64,000 nt of DNA from Helicobacter labacensis (lineage in GTDB: Bacteria; Campylobacterota; Campylobacteria; Campylobacterales; Helicobacteraceae), in assembly GCF_003660285.1 (NCBI RefSeq), contig NZ_QXQQ01000007.1, positions 1 through 64,000 on the forward strand, in the 5' to 3' direction. Both the position numbers and the translations under genes were made by a program. Below the pieces are notes generated by a model that was not told where the DNA came from, did no database searches, and saw nothing but the letters and a program-made list of their open reading frames with translations. Below are positions 17,957 through 27,357 of this stretch, piece by piece (the stretch's first letter is position 1; the number at the start of each line of letters is the position of its first letter).

Positions 17957-18095
17957 TCTAGCCCTTTAAAGCGGAGTGAAACCCCCTCCCACGCCCACAG
18001 GATTATAGCAAAACTCCAACAAAATGGGGATTTGTCGTTTTGTTTAGCCTTAAAATCCACAGCTTCGATCGCCATAGTGGCAACGCCATCCAAGG

Positions 18096-19437
18096 CTAGG
18101 GCTTTCTAAAGGCTACGGACGCATCTATGATCTCTTCTTGGCTGAGTAAAGAGGCATCGTATTTGACAATGATGGTGTTTTGGGTTTCATTGATATACCA
18201 CTCAATGATGCCCGGTATTTCTTCCAAGGCGTTGAATTTTTCGCGATCAAAGGCATCTAGAGGGAAGTAGACATTTTGTTGTTTGTTGGGGTTGTTCAAA
18301 GCCAACACCAATGCTCCCCAAAGCACGCATACCCCTATGACAATGCAAGCGGACATCTTCACGCCTAGGTAAGTATAACCCATGCCCCCAAGTAACCCCC
18401 CAATAAAAGACCCCACATAGCCATAAGTTACAAAGAGTCCCAAGACTAGCCCGCGTTGGTGCGCTCTAGCAAATTTGCTAGCTAGAGATTGCATGATGGG
18501 CTCTAGTGTGCCAAAGCCCGCAAAAAAGACCATGATCCCCACAATAAATAGCCATTTTGTGGGGGATTGGGGGTTGTGATCGGCATAGCCCAAACATGCA
18601 TAAGCGATCAAAAACAAGAGCACCCCGGCCAAAAGCACCCCCTTAGCCTTGCCAAATTTTTCAGCGATGATGGCCGCTGGAGCCATGCTCAACATGCCCA
18701 AAAACGCCCCAGCGGTGTAAATCTTCCAAAGCGCGCTTTTATCCATTTTAAATTCATGCACAACTGCCAAGGGGATCAACACAAAGATCAAGGTCATCAA
18801 GCACTTCTCAAAGAAGGAACAGCTACTGATGATGAAAATATTCTTATCTTGGAGCACGGCTTGCAAACTGGGCTTTTCTTTGAGAGCGTAGAGGATTTTG
18901 GGCGCGTTGGGCACTTTTAGCATCAAAGCCATCGCCCCCAAGCTCAATAGCGCGGTGAGTAAGAATAGCCACTTAACCCCAAAAGCCATACCCACACTAG
19001 GACCTATCACCATCGCAACCGTGAAGCTCATAAAAATCCCCGCGCCCATCAAAGCCATCGCATGCGTGCGCTGTTCCTCAGCCACCTCATCAGCCACCAT
19101 CGCGCTCAATACCCCCCCCCATCGCCCCCATCCCCTGTACTAACCTACCTGCCACCAGCCAAGTGATATTGGAGGCAAAAAAGCAGATTAAAGAACCTAG
19201 CACAAAAACCCCCAAGCATCCTAACACCACCGCCTTACGGCTATAGGTGTCGCTTAACATCCCTATAGGGGTTTGAAAGAGGATCTGGGTGAAATACGCT
19301 CCTCCCACAGCCAAACCCATCATGAAGGCACTGGCTTGGAAATGTGTAGCATAAAGGGCGATCACGGGCAAGACGATGAACAACCCTAGAAAACGCAAGG
19401 AAGACACAAGGACTAAGGGCAGAATCTGTTTTAACAT
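18096..19437 (-). pseudogene. MFS efflux transporter, split by a G9 tract (phase-OFF)
   Basis: Two adjacent frames. 19437-19090 covers the first membrane helices with GVYFTQILFQTPIG-like and LSDTYSRKAVVLG segments (MFS motif A region) and ends GMGAMGGG out of frame. 19109-18096 continues with AMVADEVAEE and the remaining helices, plus a C-terminal soluble tail of about 70 residues. The break is nine G (plus-strand C 19112-19120); eight would give one 446-residue MFS protein reading MGGVLSAMVADEV. It matches a drug/proton antiporter subfamily, recalled next to the TtcA homologue in H. pylori as well. The tract at the junction makes phase variation likely. Confidence 0.82.
19112..19120. repeat. 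G9/C9 contingency tract in MFS gene
   Basis: Nine C on the plus strand exactly at the frame change of the MFS gene. Eight would restore the frame. Confidence 0.85.
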
Positions 19438-19451
19438 AGCAAACCTTCACA

Positions 19452-19667
19452 TCAAGGACTCGGGCTAAAGACTTGTTGGCATGCGTCCTTTTTATGCTCA
19501 AACACACAGGCGCGCTGGAGTTGTTCAAAAGCCTTAGCGCGCTGGGCGTGGCTGTTTTGTTCTATTTGGCGCATTTGGTAGCTATAAACCCCATAAAAGG
19601 CTATCCCCGCCACCACAACAAATAAGAGATCACTCCCCCTAATCTTAGGACAAAATTTACACGCCAT
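19452..19667 (-). CDS. Small membrane-anchored protein
   Basis: 71 residues: one hydrophobic helix (LLFVVVAGIAFYGVYSY, about 14-30) followed by a charged helix and two Cys (RACVFEHKKDACQ) that could form a disulfide in the periplasm. CKFC at the very N-terminus could bind metal. Located just upstream of the MFS gene on the same strand and divergent from sppA. Function unknown. Confidence 0.55.
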   Translation of the reverse strand: MACKFCPKIRGSDLLFVVVAGIAFYGVYSYQMRQIEQNSHAQRAKAFEQLQRACVFEHKKDACQQVFSPSP

Positions 19668-19720
19668 GCGCCCCCTTTTTTGCTACTATAACATAATCAA
19701 ATGACTATAAGGAGTGTTTT

Positions 19721-20569
19721 GTGTTTAAAATCATCACCGCCCCCTTGGATTTCATCACCAAGTATTTTAAAAGCCTAGTGTTTTTAAGCGTGTTAGTCTT
19801 TTTGCTTTGGGGGGGCAAGCACGAGGTCCAACCTCCCCCTAACTTAGCTGCCATCCACCTCTATGGACCCATTTTTGAAAGTGGGAGTTTTCAAGAACAA
19901 ATAGAGGCGATCCTAGATAACCCGCATATTAAGGGCGCGCTCTTGGTGATCGATTCGCCCGGGGGGAGCATTAGCGCGAGCGTAGAATTGAGCGACTTGA
20001 TCGCGCGTTTAAACAAAGAAATCCCGGTGGTGGCTTATGTGCGCGGGGTGATGGCTAGTGGGAGCTATTATGCGGGCATGATGGCGCGTAAGCTCTACGC
20101 TAATAGGGGCGCGCTCATTGGTTCCATTGGGGTGATCTTTGAGGGCGCGGATATTTCAGCCTTAATGGATAAACTAGGGATCAAAACCCAAGGGATCGCC
20201 AAAGGGCAATACAAAGAGGTGGGCACTTTTACGCGCCCTTGGACTCCCCAAGAGAAGCAATACCTAAGTAACTTGCTAGAGGCGCAATACCAAATGTTTG
20301 TGAGCGATGTAGCAAAAACTAGGCATTTAGACCCCAAGGACGCGCCTAAATTTGCTGAGGGGAAAATCTTTAGCGCTAAACAAGCCCTAGATCTCAAGCT
20401 CATTGATCAAATTGGCACTTACCAGCAGGCAGTAGCGGAGTTGCAAACTCTTAGCGGGGTTAAAAAACCTCTTTGGTTACAAAAGGACAAGTGGGAGGTG
20501 TTTATGGACAAGGTGTTAAAATCCACCAGCCAAGCGCTAATCCAAGCCTTGGGCTACCAAGTGCGCTAA
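19721..20569 (+). CDS. sppA: Signal peptide peptidase SppA (protease IV, short form)
   Basis: 282 residues from a GTG with AAGGAG upstream. An N-terminal membrane anchor (about 18-30) precedes a single S49 domain: LLVIDSPGGSISASVEL, the catalytic Ser in MASGSYYAGMMA (about 113), and GSIGVIFEG. The Lys of the dyad probably lies in GQYKEVGTFTRPWT. Degrades cleaved signal peptides in the membrane. The short form is normal for this genus. Confidence 0.93.
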   Translation: MFKIITAPLDFITKYFKSLVFLSVLVFLLWGGKHEVQPPPNLAAIHLYGPIFESGSFQEQIEAILDNPHIKGALLVIDSPGGSISASVELSDLIARLNKEIPVVAYVRGVMASGSYYAGMMARKLYANRGALIGSIGVIFEGADISALMDKLGIKTQGIAKGQYKEVGTFTRPWTPQEKQYLSNLLEAQYQMFVSDVAKTRHLDPKDAPKFAEGKIFSAKQALDLKLIDQIGTYQQAVAELQTLSGVKKPLWLQKDKWEVFMDKVLKSTSQALIQALGYQVR

Positions 20570-21582
20570 AAGCTATAGATGTAGCGCAAATACATGGAGT
20601 ATTGCCGTCTAAAGGTTTCGCTCAGAGTGTAGAGGTCGCCATTTTTGTTAGTGCTCCCCTTGTAGTAGAGATTGGGGAGTGTAGGGATTTTGATTCCAAA
20701 CTCCACCCCGTGGTGCTGGATAATATTGGTGCGAATCCCCACATTAACCAGAAATTGGAAATGCGTGCTGTTGACATGGCTTTTAAGCGGACCAGTGGTG
20801 ATCAAACTGGCCGGATTGATAGCACCATTGGTGCCCACTGCAGGTCCGTTGTAATTGGCTTGGCAGGGATTACCACTATCGGGGATATACGCACATTCAC
20901 CATCCACTGTGCCGATTAAATAGCCCTGATTGAGCCGGCTTACCTTATTGGTCGTCCAAGAATTGCCCGCAAACTGCACCCCCACAAAAAAGCCCAGATC
21001 CAATTTGTCCTTATTGATGATGTTGAAGAGCATGTCCGTGCCCACGCCATAGGTATACATGTCCACCTTGTCGTGGTTGAGGTAAAACACGCTGGTGTAG
21101 TTAGAGGCGGTGGCGTTGGAGAAATTGCTATGCCCGTAGTCAAAAAAGCCGTAATAGCGCAACCCAAACCATTTTTTCTTCCCAAAGAATTGTTTATAGC
21201 CCGCAATCACACCCAAGCCAAACATGGGCTGGTTGCGTCCGGAGTTAGTGGCGTTGTTACTGAGCATGGTCAAGTCCGTCCACTCCGCCTTACAATTCCC
21301 CGGGTTACAATCATTGGCTCCCACTGTGGGCACGCCATTATCATACCCCGTATCTGGTTTAGCTGCGCTGAGTTTCACTGTGCCCTGGGGCACTTGGAAA
21401 AGATGCCCGTTTTTTTCTCCCACTAGCTTTTTATCTGCCCGCCCCACTTCTAGACTAATCCCTACAAAGGGCGCGTTTTTCTCGGCATGCCCCAACGCGC
21501 ACAGCCCCAAAAATAGCCACATTCCATAGGGCATGCTCGTTGATAATACTTGTAAAGGTTTTTTAACTACCAAAATCACCAC
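20566..21582 (-). CDS. Hop-like outer-membrane protein
   Basis: Up to 338 residues, starting from a GTG with AAGGAA just upstream; the ATG that gives MPYGMWLFLGLCALGHA is an alternative start nearer the signal peptide. Mature start ENAPFVGISLEVG-like (here EKNAPFVGISLEVG). It carries Cys-containing loops (NDCNPGNC, GECAYIPDSGNPC) and a C-terminal barrel ending RRQYSMYLRYIYSF. The C-terminal half aligns by eye with the OMP at 12375-13043. Convergent with sppA. Adhesin activity is not demonstrable from sequence. Confidence 0.88.
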   Translation of the reverse strand: MVILVVKKPLQVLSTSMPYGMWLFLGLCALGHAEKNAPFVGISLEVGRADKKLVGEKNGHLFQVPQGTVKLSAAKPDTGYDNGVPTVGANDCNPGNCKAEWTDLTMLSNNATNSGRNQPMFGLGVIAGYKQFFGKKKWFGLRYYGFFDYGHSNFSNATASNYTSVFYLNHDKVDMYTYGVGTDMLFNIINKDKLDLGFFVGVQFAGNSWTTNKVSRLNQGYLIGTVDGECAYIPDSGNPCQANYNGPAVGTNGAINPASLITTGPLKSHVNSTHFQFLVNVGIRTNIIQHHGVEFGIKIPTLPNLYYKGSTNKNGDLYTLSETFRRQYSMYLRYIYSF

Positions 21583-21666
21583 TATTCCTTAAATAAGTAT
21601 TACAATAAAGTATTTTTTATTATAGCAAAACTTTCTGTGGGGATCAAGTTCAAGGGGTTTTTAGGC

Positions 21667-21672
21667 TATAAT
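21667..21672 (+). promoter_or_regulatory. -10 box (TATAAT) for the CopD-like gene
   Basis: GGCTATAAT, about 30 bases upstream of the ATG at 21702; perfect -10 hexamer. Confidence 0.5.
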
Positions 21673-21701
21673 GGTGTTTATTTCAATGATGGGGTTGTGT
21701 T

Positions 21702-22139
21702 ATGGAAGCGCTTTATCCTTACGCCTTGTTGGTGCATTTATTTTGCGCCATTATTTTTTTAGGCTATCTCTTCTTTGATGTGGTGATCCTCTCGCGCGCT
21801 TTGAAGTTCTTTGCGCCTGAGTTAGCCAGCAAGATCGAACAGGCGATTGGATCGCGTGCGATCAAGATCATGCCCATTTGTGTGTTGCTCCTCTTGCTGA
21901 CAGGGGGGATGATGTTGAGCAACTATGTGGGGGGAGAAAAAGGGTGGCTAGAAACCCCTTTCCAGCAACTCCTGCTCTCTAAAGTTGCCCTAGCTTGTGT
22001 GATCTTCACTTTAGTGATCTTCTCTTTGGCGTGTAAATTCCTCAACAAGCCCAATCCCCTAGCCCCCATTATCCACCCCCTTGTGTTGATCTTGGGTGTG
22101 GGGATTGTCGTTTGCGCGAAATGGATGTGGTTTGTTTAA
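21702..22139 (+). CDS. Four-helix membrane protein, CopD/YndE-like
   Basis: 145 residues with four hydrophobic helices. His12 (LVHLFCAIIFLGYLFFD) and a His near the C-terminal helix (PIIHPLVLILG) sit within membrane segments, as in CopD-type and related heme- or copper-associated proteins. A function in metal handling is inference only. It stands alone between divergent/convergent neighbours. Confidence 0.7.
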   Translation: MEALYPYALLVHLFCAIIFLGYLFFDVVILSRALKFFAPELASKIEQAIGSRAIKIMPICVLLLLLTGGMMLSNYVGGEKGWLETPFQQLLLSKVALACVIFTLVIFSLACKFLNKPNPLAPIIHPLVLILGVGIVVCAKWMWFV

Positions 22140-22241
22140 ATTTTGTGCTTGGTTATGGCTTTAAGGCGTATTGGATAGGCATCTACAGGCTTGGTTATCC
22201 TATTTGGTGGTTGTTTGCCCCTTTGCCCGTGGGGTTAAAGA

Positions 22242-22811
22242 TTACCCAAGGAAGGCTTGCTCGATGCGATCGCATAATAGGTGGATGAGCAAAATGTGCA
22301 TCTCTTGGATTCTAGGCGTGTCGTTACTGGGCACGATTAAATGGCAATCGCACAGCGCGCGCATTTTGCCCCCCTGATTCCCGCTTAAACCCACAGTGCC
22401 CAAGCCCAACTCTTGAGCCTTCTGCAAGGCTAGTAGCACATTGTCTGAATTGCCACTTGTAGAAATCCCCACCAAGTAATCCCCCTTTCTACCCAAGGCT
22501 TCCACTTGGCGCGCAAAGACCGCGCTGTAACTATAGTCGTTGGCAATGGCGGTGAGCGCGGAAGTGTCCGTGCTCAGGGCGATGGCTGCTAGCCCCTGTC
22601 TTTGGGCTTTATAACGCCCCGTTAACTCCGCGGCAAAGTGTTGTGCGTCCGCCGCACTCCCCCCATTTCCACAGATCAAGATCTTATTGCCCCCCTTGAG
22701 GGCTTCTATGAGCAAGAGCACAGCCCCCTCTATCTCTGCGCCCAGCGCGTTTAAAGTGTCTTGGGCGGTTTGGATATGGGCTAGGAATTGGGTTTGGATG
22801 AAGGTTTGCAT
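22242..22811 (-). CDS. gmhA: Sedoheptulose-7-phosphate isomerase
   Basis: 189 residues. SIS-domain motifs are [24 protein letters not shown] and [13 protein letters not shown], plus the metal/active-site Glu and His near the C-terminus ([15 protein letters not shown]). First step of ADP-heptose synthesis for the LPS core. Its start overlaps the end of hldE. Confidence 0.95.
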   Translation of the reverse strand: MQTFIQTQFLAHIQTAQDTLNALGAEIEGAVLLLIEALKGGNKILICGNGGSAADAQHFAAELTGRYKAQRQGLAAIALSTDTSALTAIANDYSYSAVFARQVEALGRKGDYLVGISTSGNSDNVLLALQKAQELGLGTVGLSGNQGGKMRALCDCHLIVPSNDTPRIQEMHILLIHLLCDRIEQAFLG

Positions 22812-24235
22812 ACAAGTCCTTGGATTTTTTGCATAAGGCGGCTACTAGACCTGCCCTCCAGCGTATCGATCAACACCACCTCATCAACTAGATCGCTCCC
22901 CACGACTTCTTTGCCTTGGTAATCTCCCCCCTTAACTAGGATGTGGGGCTTTAAAGCTCGAATCAACTCCAAGGGGGTTTTCTCTTCAAAGATCACCACA
23001 AAGTCCACGCATTCTAGACCGGCCAACACAAAGGCGCGATCTTCTTGGCGTTGGATGGGGCGCTTGGGACCTTTGAGCGCGCGCACAGAGGAGTCGCTAT
23101 TCAAGCCCACCACTAGAATGTCCCCTAGTTTCTTGGCTTCTTGCAAGTAATACACATGCCCACGGTGCAATAGATCAAAACACCCATTGGTGAACACCAC
23201 GCGCTTGGGCTGTGCGCCATGCAAAATATGCCCTAGCGTGGCGCGATCTAAGATCTTTTGCCCCTGGTAGTAGTGGCGTTGCAAGAATTCTAGCACTTGC
23301 GCGTAGGTGGCATGCGCGCTCCCCACCTTGCCCACCACCACCGCCGCGCTCGCGTTAGCAAAGGCGCAAGCTTGGTGCAGATCAAAACCTAGTGCCAAAC
23401 AAAAGGCTAAAGCAGCGATCACGCTATCCCCTGCCCCACTCACATCATAGACTTCTTTGGCAATGGTGGGGATTTTAACTAGATTGCCATGATCTAAAAA
23501 AGCCATGCCCTGCTCGCTTAGGGTGATAAGCGGGATGGTGATGTGGAAAGCCTGTTTAAAATGCTCTAGGGCTTGTTGCAGGCGCGCGTCATTGTTGATC
23601 TCTAAACCCGTGGCGATCTGGGCTTCCCTTTTATTGGGGGTGATGAGAGTGGCGTGGCTGTATTTGGAATAATCCTTGCCCTTAGGATCGCACAAAACGG
23701 GCTTGTGGGCTTGGTTGGCTAGCGTGATGAGGGTTTGGCACAAGCGCGCGCTGAGCATGCCCTTGTTGTAGTCAGAGAGCACCAACGCGTCTGCTTGGTC
23801 TAAAAGCGCGGTGGCGATTTCTAAAATCTCCTGCTCTAAAGCGGGGCTAATGGCATGCCTGCTTTCTCGATCCACGCGCAACACTTGTTGCTTGGAAATC
23901 ATCACCCGGCTTTTTTTACAAGTGGGGCGCTCAGGATCAACTAACACCCCTTGGGCGTGGATATTAAGCTGGGCTAAACGGGCTAGCAACCACACTTGGG
24001 CTTCATCAGCCCCCACCACCCCACACACACTCACACGCGCGCCCAAAGCGACCAAATTGTCTGCTACATTGCCCGCCCCGCCCAAACGATAATTCTCTTC
24101 GCACACCTCCACCACTTGCACGGGGGCTTCAGGAGAGAGTCGCTCGCTAACCCCCCACACATAGTGATCCACAATAATATCCCCAACCACCACAATATGG
24201 GGGATTTTAGAGGGTTGGAAACGCAGGTTTAACAT
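22781..24235 (-). CDS. hldE: Bifunctional heptose-7-phosphate kinase / heptose-1-phosphate adenylyltransferase
   Basis: 484 residues. The N-terminal PfkB-type kinase domain has [10 protein letters not shown] and [17 protein letters not shown]; the C-terminal nucleotidyltransferase domain starts [18 protein letters not shown]. Full fused length. It supplies ADP-heptose, which is also the ALPK1 ligand in Helicobacter infection (established for H. pylori). In operon with gmhA and hldD; gmhB is not adjacent within the window. Confidence 0.96.
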   Translation of the reverse strand: MLNLRFQPSKIPHIVVVGDIIVDHYVWGVSERLSPEAPVQVVEVCEENYRLGGAGNVADNLVALGARVSVCGVVGADEAQVWLLARLAQLNIHAQGVLVDPERPTCKKSRVMISKQQVLRVDRESRHAISPALEQEILEIATALLDQADALVLSDYNKGMLSARLCQTLITLANQAHKPVLCDPKGKDYSKYSHATLITPNKREAQIATGLEINNDARLQQALEHFKQAFHITIPLITLSEQGMAFLDHGNLVKIPTIAKEVYDVSGAGDSVIAALAFCLALGFDLHQACAFANASAAVVVGKVGSAHATYAQVLEFLQRHYYQGQKILDRATLGHILHGAQPKRVVFTNGCFDLLHRGHVYYLQEAKKLGDILVVGLNSDSSVRALKGPKRPIQRQEDRAFVLAGLECVDFVVIFEEKTPLELIRALKPHILVKGGDYQGKEVVGSDLVDEVVLIDTLEGRSSSRLMQKIQGLVCKPSSKPNS

Positions 24236-25206
24236 GCGTGTTGCGCCAACGCGCGAATTGTAGGGATATAAGCCTTAATTCCGGTTTGCAAATTGTAGGC
24301 GGGCTGGTAGTCTAAAATCTGCTTGGTGGTGCTAATGTCTGCGCAGGTATGCGCTTGGAAAAAGGCGTAGGGGTTTTTGATATAGCGCACCTTGAAGTGG
24401 CCTAATTCTTGTTGGAGTAGGTGGACGACTTCATTATAGCTATGGCTATTCCCATAACCCACATTGTAAACCCCGCTAGTCAAGGCGCACATCGCCTTGA
24501 CATTGGCTTGAATCACATCTTCAATATAGACAAAATCGCGTTGCTGTTCTCCAAATTCAAAGAGTTTCACCTCTTGGTGTTTGAGGGCTTGCAAACCTAA
24601 TTGCAAGATCATGGACGCGCTCTTATGCTTGTAAAACTCCCCAGGACCATAGACATTGAAATAACGCAGACCCACAATGGGGGCACCAAGCCCACAACGC
24701 CCGCTTAACACATGCCTATCCATGCACAGCTTGGAAAACCCATAGACATTCTCGGGCTCTTGACCCTGCCCAACCACATTGGGCGCGGGAGTGTTGCCAT
24801 AAACTCCTGCTGAAGAGGCGTAGATCACGCGCGCGTTCTTGCTCTTGGCGATCTCTAGCAAGTCTAAAAAGGCTTGGTAATTGGTGCGCAAGATCAAACT
24901 CTGGTTAATATTTGTGGTGTCAGAAATGGCAGCTTGGTGGAAGAGATAATCAAAGTCTAGCTTGGCTATGCGATCTAAATCGCTTGTGATGTCCGCGCTT
25001 AGCACCTCCCCTTTAAAATGCACCAAATTTTTAAAATGCCCTAGACTCGTGCTAGGGGGTGTGTGTTCTCTAAATCTATCTAGCACCACCACTTGCGCCT
25101 TGGGGTGGTGTTGCTGGAAATAAAGGGCTAGATTGCTCCCTATAAAGCCCCCCCCGCCCGTGATGAGAATGCGCGCCCCCGCCAGAGTGTCAGAAATATA
25201 AGCCAT
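24229..25206 (-). CDS. hldD: ADP-L-glycero-D-manno-heptose-6-epimerase
   Basis: 325 residues. Rossmann motif ILITGGGGFIGSNLA, catalytic YGFSKLCMD (YxxxK) and RYFNVYGPGEFYKHKSAS match the SDR epimerase HldD. First gene of the hldD-hldE-gmhA operon. RBS AAGGATT precedes the ATG. Confidence 0.95.
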   Translation of the reverse strand: MAYISDTLAGARILITGGGGFIGSNLALYFQQHHPKAQVVVLDRFREHTPPSTSLGHFKNLVHFKGEVLSADITSDLDRIAKLDFDYLFHQAAISDTTNINQSLILRTNYQAFLDLLEIAKSKNARVIYASSAGVYGNTPAPNVVGQGQEPENVYGFSKLCMDRHVLSGRCGLGAPIVGLRYFNVYGPGEFYKHKSASMILQLGLQALKHQEVKLFEFGEQQRDFVYIEDVIQANVKAMCALTSGVYNVGYGNSHSYNEVVHLLQQELGHFKVRYIKNPYAFFQAHTCADISTTKQILDYQPAYNLQTGIKAYIPTIRALAQHAC

Positions 25207-25223
25207 GCTAATCCTTTGATTCC

Positions 25224-25229
25224 ATTATA
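25224..25229 (-). promoter_or_regulatory. -10 box (TATAAT) for the hldD operon
   Basis: On the minus strand TGTTATAAT lies about 20 bases before the hldD start codon. Confidence 0.55.
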
Positions 25230-25285
25230 ACATGCAAACACCACCAAAAAGACACCAAGATTTTTCCCATGTCCGCCCTAAACTG

Positions 25286-25468
25286 TTCACATGTTTTCAC
25301 ATGTGTTCTCATAAACGCCACCTAAACAGCCAAAATACACCCCAAAAAGCCCTCTAAAATCCCCTAAAATTTCTTTTTTTGTGCCAACATGTGAATATTC
25401 TAGCCTTGTTTCATCCCATGCCAAAGTGCCTAAATTACGCGCTTACAAGGACTTTTTCACATATTCAC
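25286..25468. repeat. Cluster of TTCACAT motifs, DnaA-box-like
   Basis: Within the 284-base gap between hldD and acpS, TTCACATG occurs at 25286-25293 and 25296-25303, inverted at 25388-25395, and TTCACAT at 25456-25462 followed by TTCAC at 25464-25468. TTTTTCACA at 25453-25461 matches the general bacterial DnaA-box consensus TTWTNCACA. No ORF fills the gap. Could be protein-binding sites of any sort. Confidence 0.45.
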
Positions 25469-25490
25469 GCCCTCTACTACTACGACTATG

Positions 25491-25850
25491 TTAAATAATA
25501 TCTAGGCTTTTTGCAACTACTAAAGCCAGCGCAAAGCCGCCATCATGGCTGATGCTCACATGCAAGCTTGATACCCCAAAGGCGCGCATTTTCTCAGAAC
25601 TCAAAGAGATGCGTGGCGCGCCCCTATGATCCTTGTCAAGATGGATGTCTAGAAAGCCTAGCTGGGCTCCAATCCCCACGCCTAGAGCTTTTGCGCAAGC
25701 TTCTTTAGCCGCCCATGCTCCAGCCAAAGAAGCGGGTTTTAAAAAAAGGCTTTGTTCGCTAGGGGAGAGGAATCGGTTTAAAAAGCGTTGTTGGTGGCGC
25801 GCTAGGGCTTGGCTAACACGCGCAATGGAGATGAGATCGATACCTATCAC
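25491..25850 (-). CDS. acpS: Holo-[acyl-carrier-protein] synthase
   Basis: 119 residues. IGIDLISIARV at the N-terminus (metal-binding Asp) and AAKEACAKALG (catalytic Glu/Lys) with LHVSISHDGGFALA at the C-terminus. Attaches phosphopantetheine to ACP. Its start overlaps the fliL stop by four bases. Confidence 0.95.
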   Translation of the reverse strand: MIGIDLISIARVSQALARHQQRFLNRFLSPSEQSLFLKPASLAGAWAAKEACAKALGVGIGAQLGFLDIHLDKDHRGAPRISLSSEKMRAFGVSSLHVSISHDGGFALALVVAKSLDII

Positions 25851-26392
25851 TGGATCACAAAATCGGTAAAAAAGACATTTTTCACAAAACCATCAATGAG
25901 GAAGCTGTTGAGGTTGCTACGGATTTCTTCTTTAAGTTTGTTCTTGCCCTTCAAGGTAGAAATTTCCTCCATGGACTTAGAGGAGAGAATCTCTATGATC
26001 GTGTCCTTAATAGCGGTTTCTTTCACCTTCACCTCTTCTAGCAATTTGGGATCGTTGAGCTCTAAAGAGATGCTAGCCTTGAGATAACGCCGTCCATTTT
26101 GGCTGATTAAATTCACCACAAAGGGTCCACTCAAAGGATAGAGCGGACCTAGGGAAAGATAATCTGAGGAGCGCACCATTAAGTTATTCCCTCCCTCAGC
26201 CTCCCCACCCATGGGTGTGTTATGCATTTGTTTGTTCCCCTGTATGGGGGATTGAGCAGGGGGTTGTTCTGCGCTCTTGCCCATAAATAAGATCACAATC
26301 ACGCCCACCAAAATGAGCATGACCAACACCGCGCCCATCACCACAAACAACATCGCCTTGCTTTTCTTAGGCGCTTTTGCTTCTTCTGCCAT
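25847..26392 (-). CDS. fliL: Flagellar basal-body protein FliL
   Basis: 181 residues: a short Lys-rich cytoplasmic tail, one membrane helix (about 13-36), a linker, and a periplasmic domain with YPLSGPFVVNLISQNGRRYLKASISLEL typical of FliL, which supports stator function. The acpS-fliL-rsmD-HP0811 order agrees with H. pylori as recalled. Confidence 0.93.
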   Translation of the reverse strand: MAEEAKAPKKSKAMLFVVMGAVLVMLILVGVIVILFMGKSAEQPPAQSPIQGNKQMHNTPMGGEAEGGNNLMVRSSDYLSLGPLYPLSGPFVVNLISQNGRRYLKASISLELNDPKLLEEVKVKETAIKDTIIEILSSKSMEEISTLKGKNKLKEEIRSNLNSFLIDGFVKNVFFTDFVIQ

Positions 26393-26403
26393 GCCAATCC
26401 TTT

Positions 26404-26961
26404 CTAATTGTAATAACTCAAAGTGGTTCGCCCAAACTTACAAGACTTGATTATACTCAAGCTAGCCAGTTTTGCAGGCACATCCGCGCCACTTTGGTGT
26501 TCCAAGATCACTAACGCCCCCCTCAGGGCTAAATGCGCTAGATTATCCAAACAAGCTTGGAGCGCGCCAAAAGGGGGGTCTAAATAGATAATGATCTGGG
26601 GCGCGCTCAAATGCGCTAAAGAAGAGCCTAGAAGAGCCAACCCATCGCCCCGGATTGCGCGCGCCTTGAGGGGCTGTTTATAGCGTTGTTTAAAAGCGCG
26701 CAAATTGGCTTGCAAGAGGGCAAACACTTGCATGTCTTGCTCAAAAAATAGCGCCTCTTGTGCCCCGCAACTCAGAGCCTCCAAACCCACGCTCCCACTC
26801 CCTCCAAAGACTTCCACAAAAGCGCTAGAGGCAATGCAGGGGCGCAAGACATTCAAGAGCGAAGATCGCACTAGGGCTTTAGTGGGACGGCTAATGCTCT
26901 TGGGGGGCAATAACAAGGGCATGCCCTTACACACCCCGCTTAAAATTCTAAAAGCAGGCAT
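26404..26961 (-). CDS. rsmD: 16S rRNA (guanine-966 N2)-methyltransferase RsmD
   Basis: 185 residues. SAM-binding FVEVFGGSGSVGLEALSCGA, the catalytic DPPF (IIYLDPPFGAL), and the N-terminal SRPTKALVRSSLLNVL block identify RsmD. It follows the HP0811-like gene with a 1-base stop/start overlap. Confidence 0.93.
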   Translation of the reverse strand: MPAFRILSGVCKGMPLLLPPKSISRPTKALVRSSLLNVLRPCIASSAFVEVFGGSGSVGLEALSCGAQEALFFEQDMQVFALLQANLRAFKQRYKQPLKARAIRGDGLALLGSSLAHLSAPQIIIYLDPPFGALQACLDNLAHLALRGALVILEHQSGADVPAKLASLSIIKSCKFGRTTLSYYN

Positions 26962-27284
26962 TAGGGGCGGTACTCTTGGATCAAATCCAAAAGCTTATGG
27001 GTGTATTCCCCTAACAAGGCTTGCACCCTGCTCTCCAAACTTTGGGCTTGGGCTTTTTGGGTGTAGAGTTCTTGCAAGGATTCTAGCAGACTCTCGCGCG
27101 TGAAAGGCACACTGACATGCGCGCCCTCTAGCGAACTGATCAAAAAAGTCGTCTTCACCGGTTTATCCACAGGGTGATCGCTCAAAATGAAGTCGCAATG
27201 CTCTGGGGCGCACAAGAAATCCTGCAAATAGGATTTAAGCACACAGCCTAAGAGCAAAGAATGGCAATCCAGGGCTATTTTCAT
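26961..27284 (-). CDS. Conserved Helicobacter protein, unknown function
   Basis: 107 residues, soluble, alpha/beta N-terminal part and a C-terminal helix. No recognised motif. Position before rsmD-fliL-acpS matches the HP0811 gene of H. pylori. Start ATG at 27284 near the divergent lepA gene. Confidence 0.7.
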   Translation of the reverse strand: MKIALDCHSLLLGCVLKSYLQDFLCAPEHCDFILSDHPVDKPVKTTFLISSLEGAHVSVPFTRESLLESLQELYTQKAQAQSLESRVQALLGEYTHKLLDLIQEYRP

Positions 27285-27357
27285 CTCTCTTCTTTTACGC
27301 GCGTTGTGCTATTATTGCATATCTTGAGTTTGAAAATGCTTACCAAAGGCAAAGCGC

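Noticed and set aside
17890-18093. 67-residue minus-strand frame upstream of ttcA
   Set aside because: Overlaps the ttcA start region, no ribosome-binding site and unnatural composition.
22171-22377. 68-residue plus-strand frame
   Set aside because: Antisense to gmhA for most of its length, no recognisable start signal.
25207-25490. Chromosome origin of replication
   Set aside because: Only a few degenerate DnaA-like boxes; no dnaA, no clear skew switch visible. Kept only as a low-interest finding.
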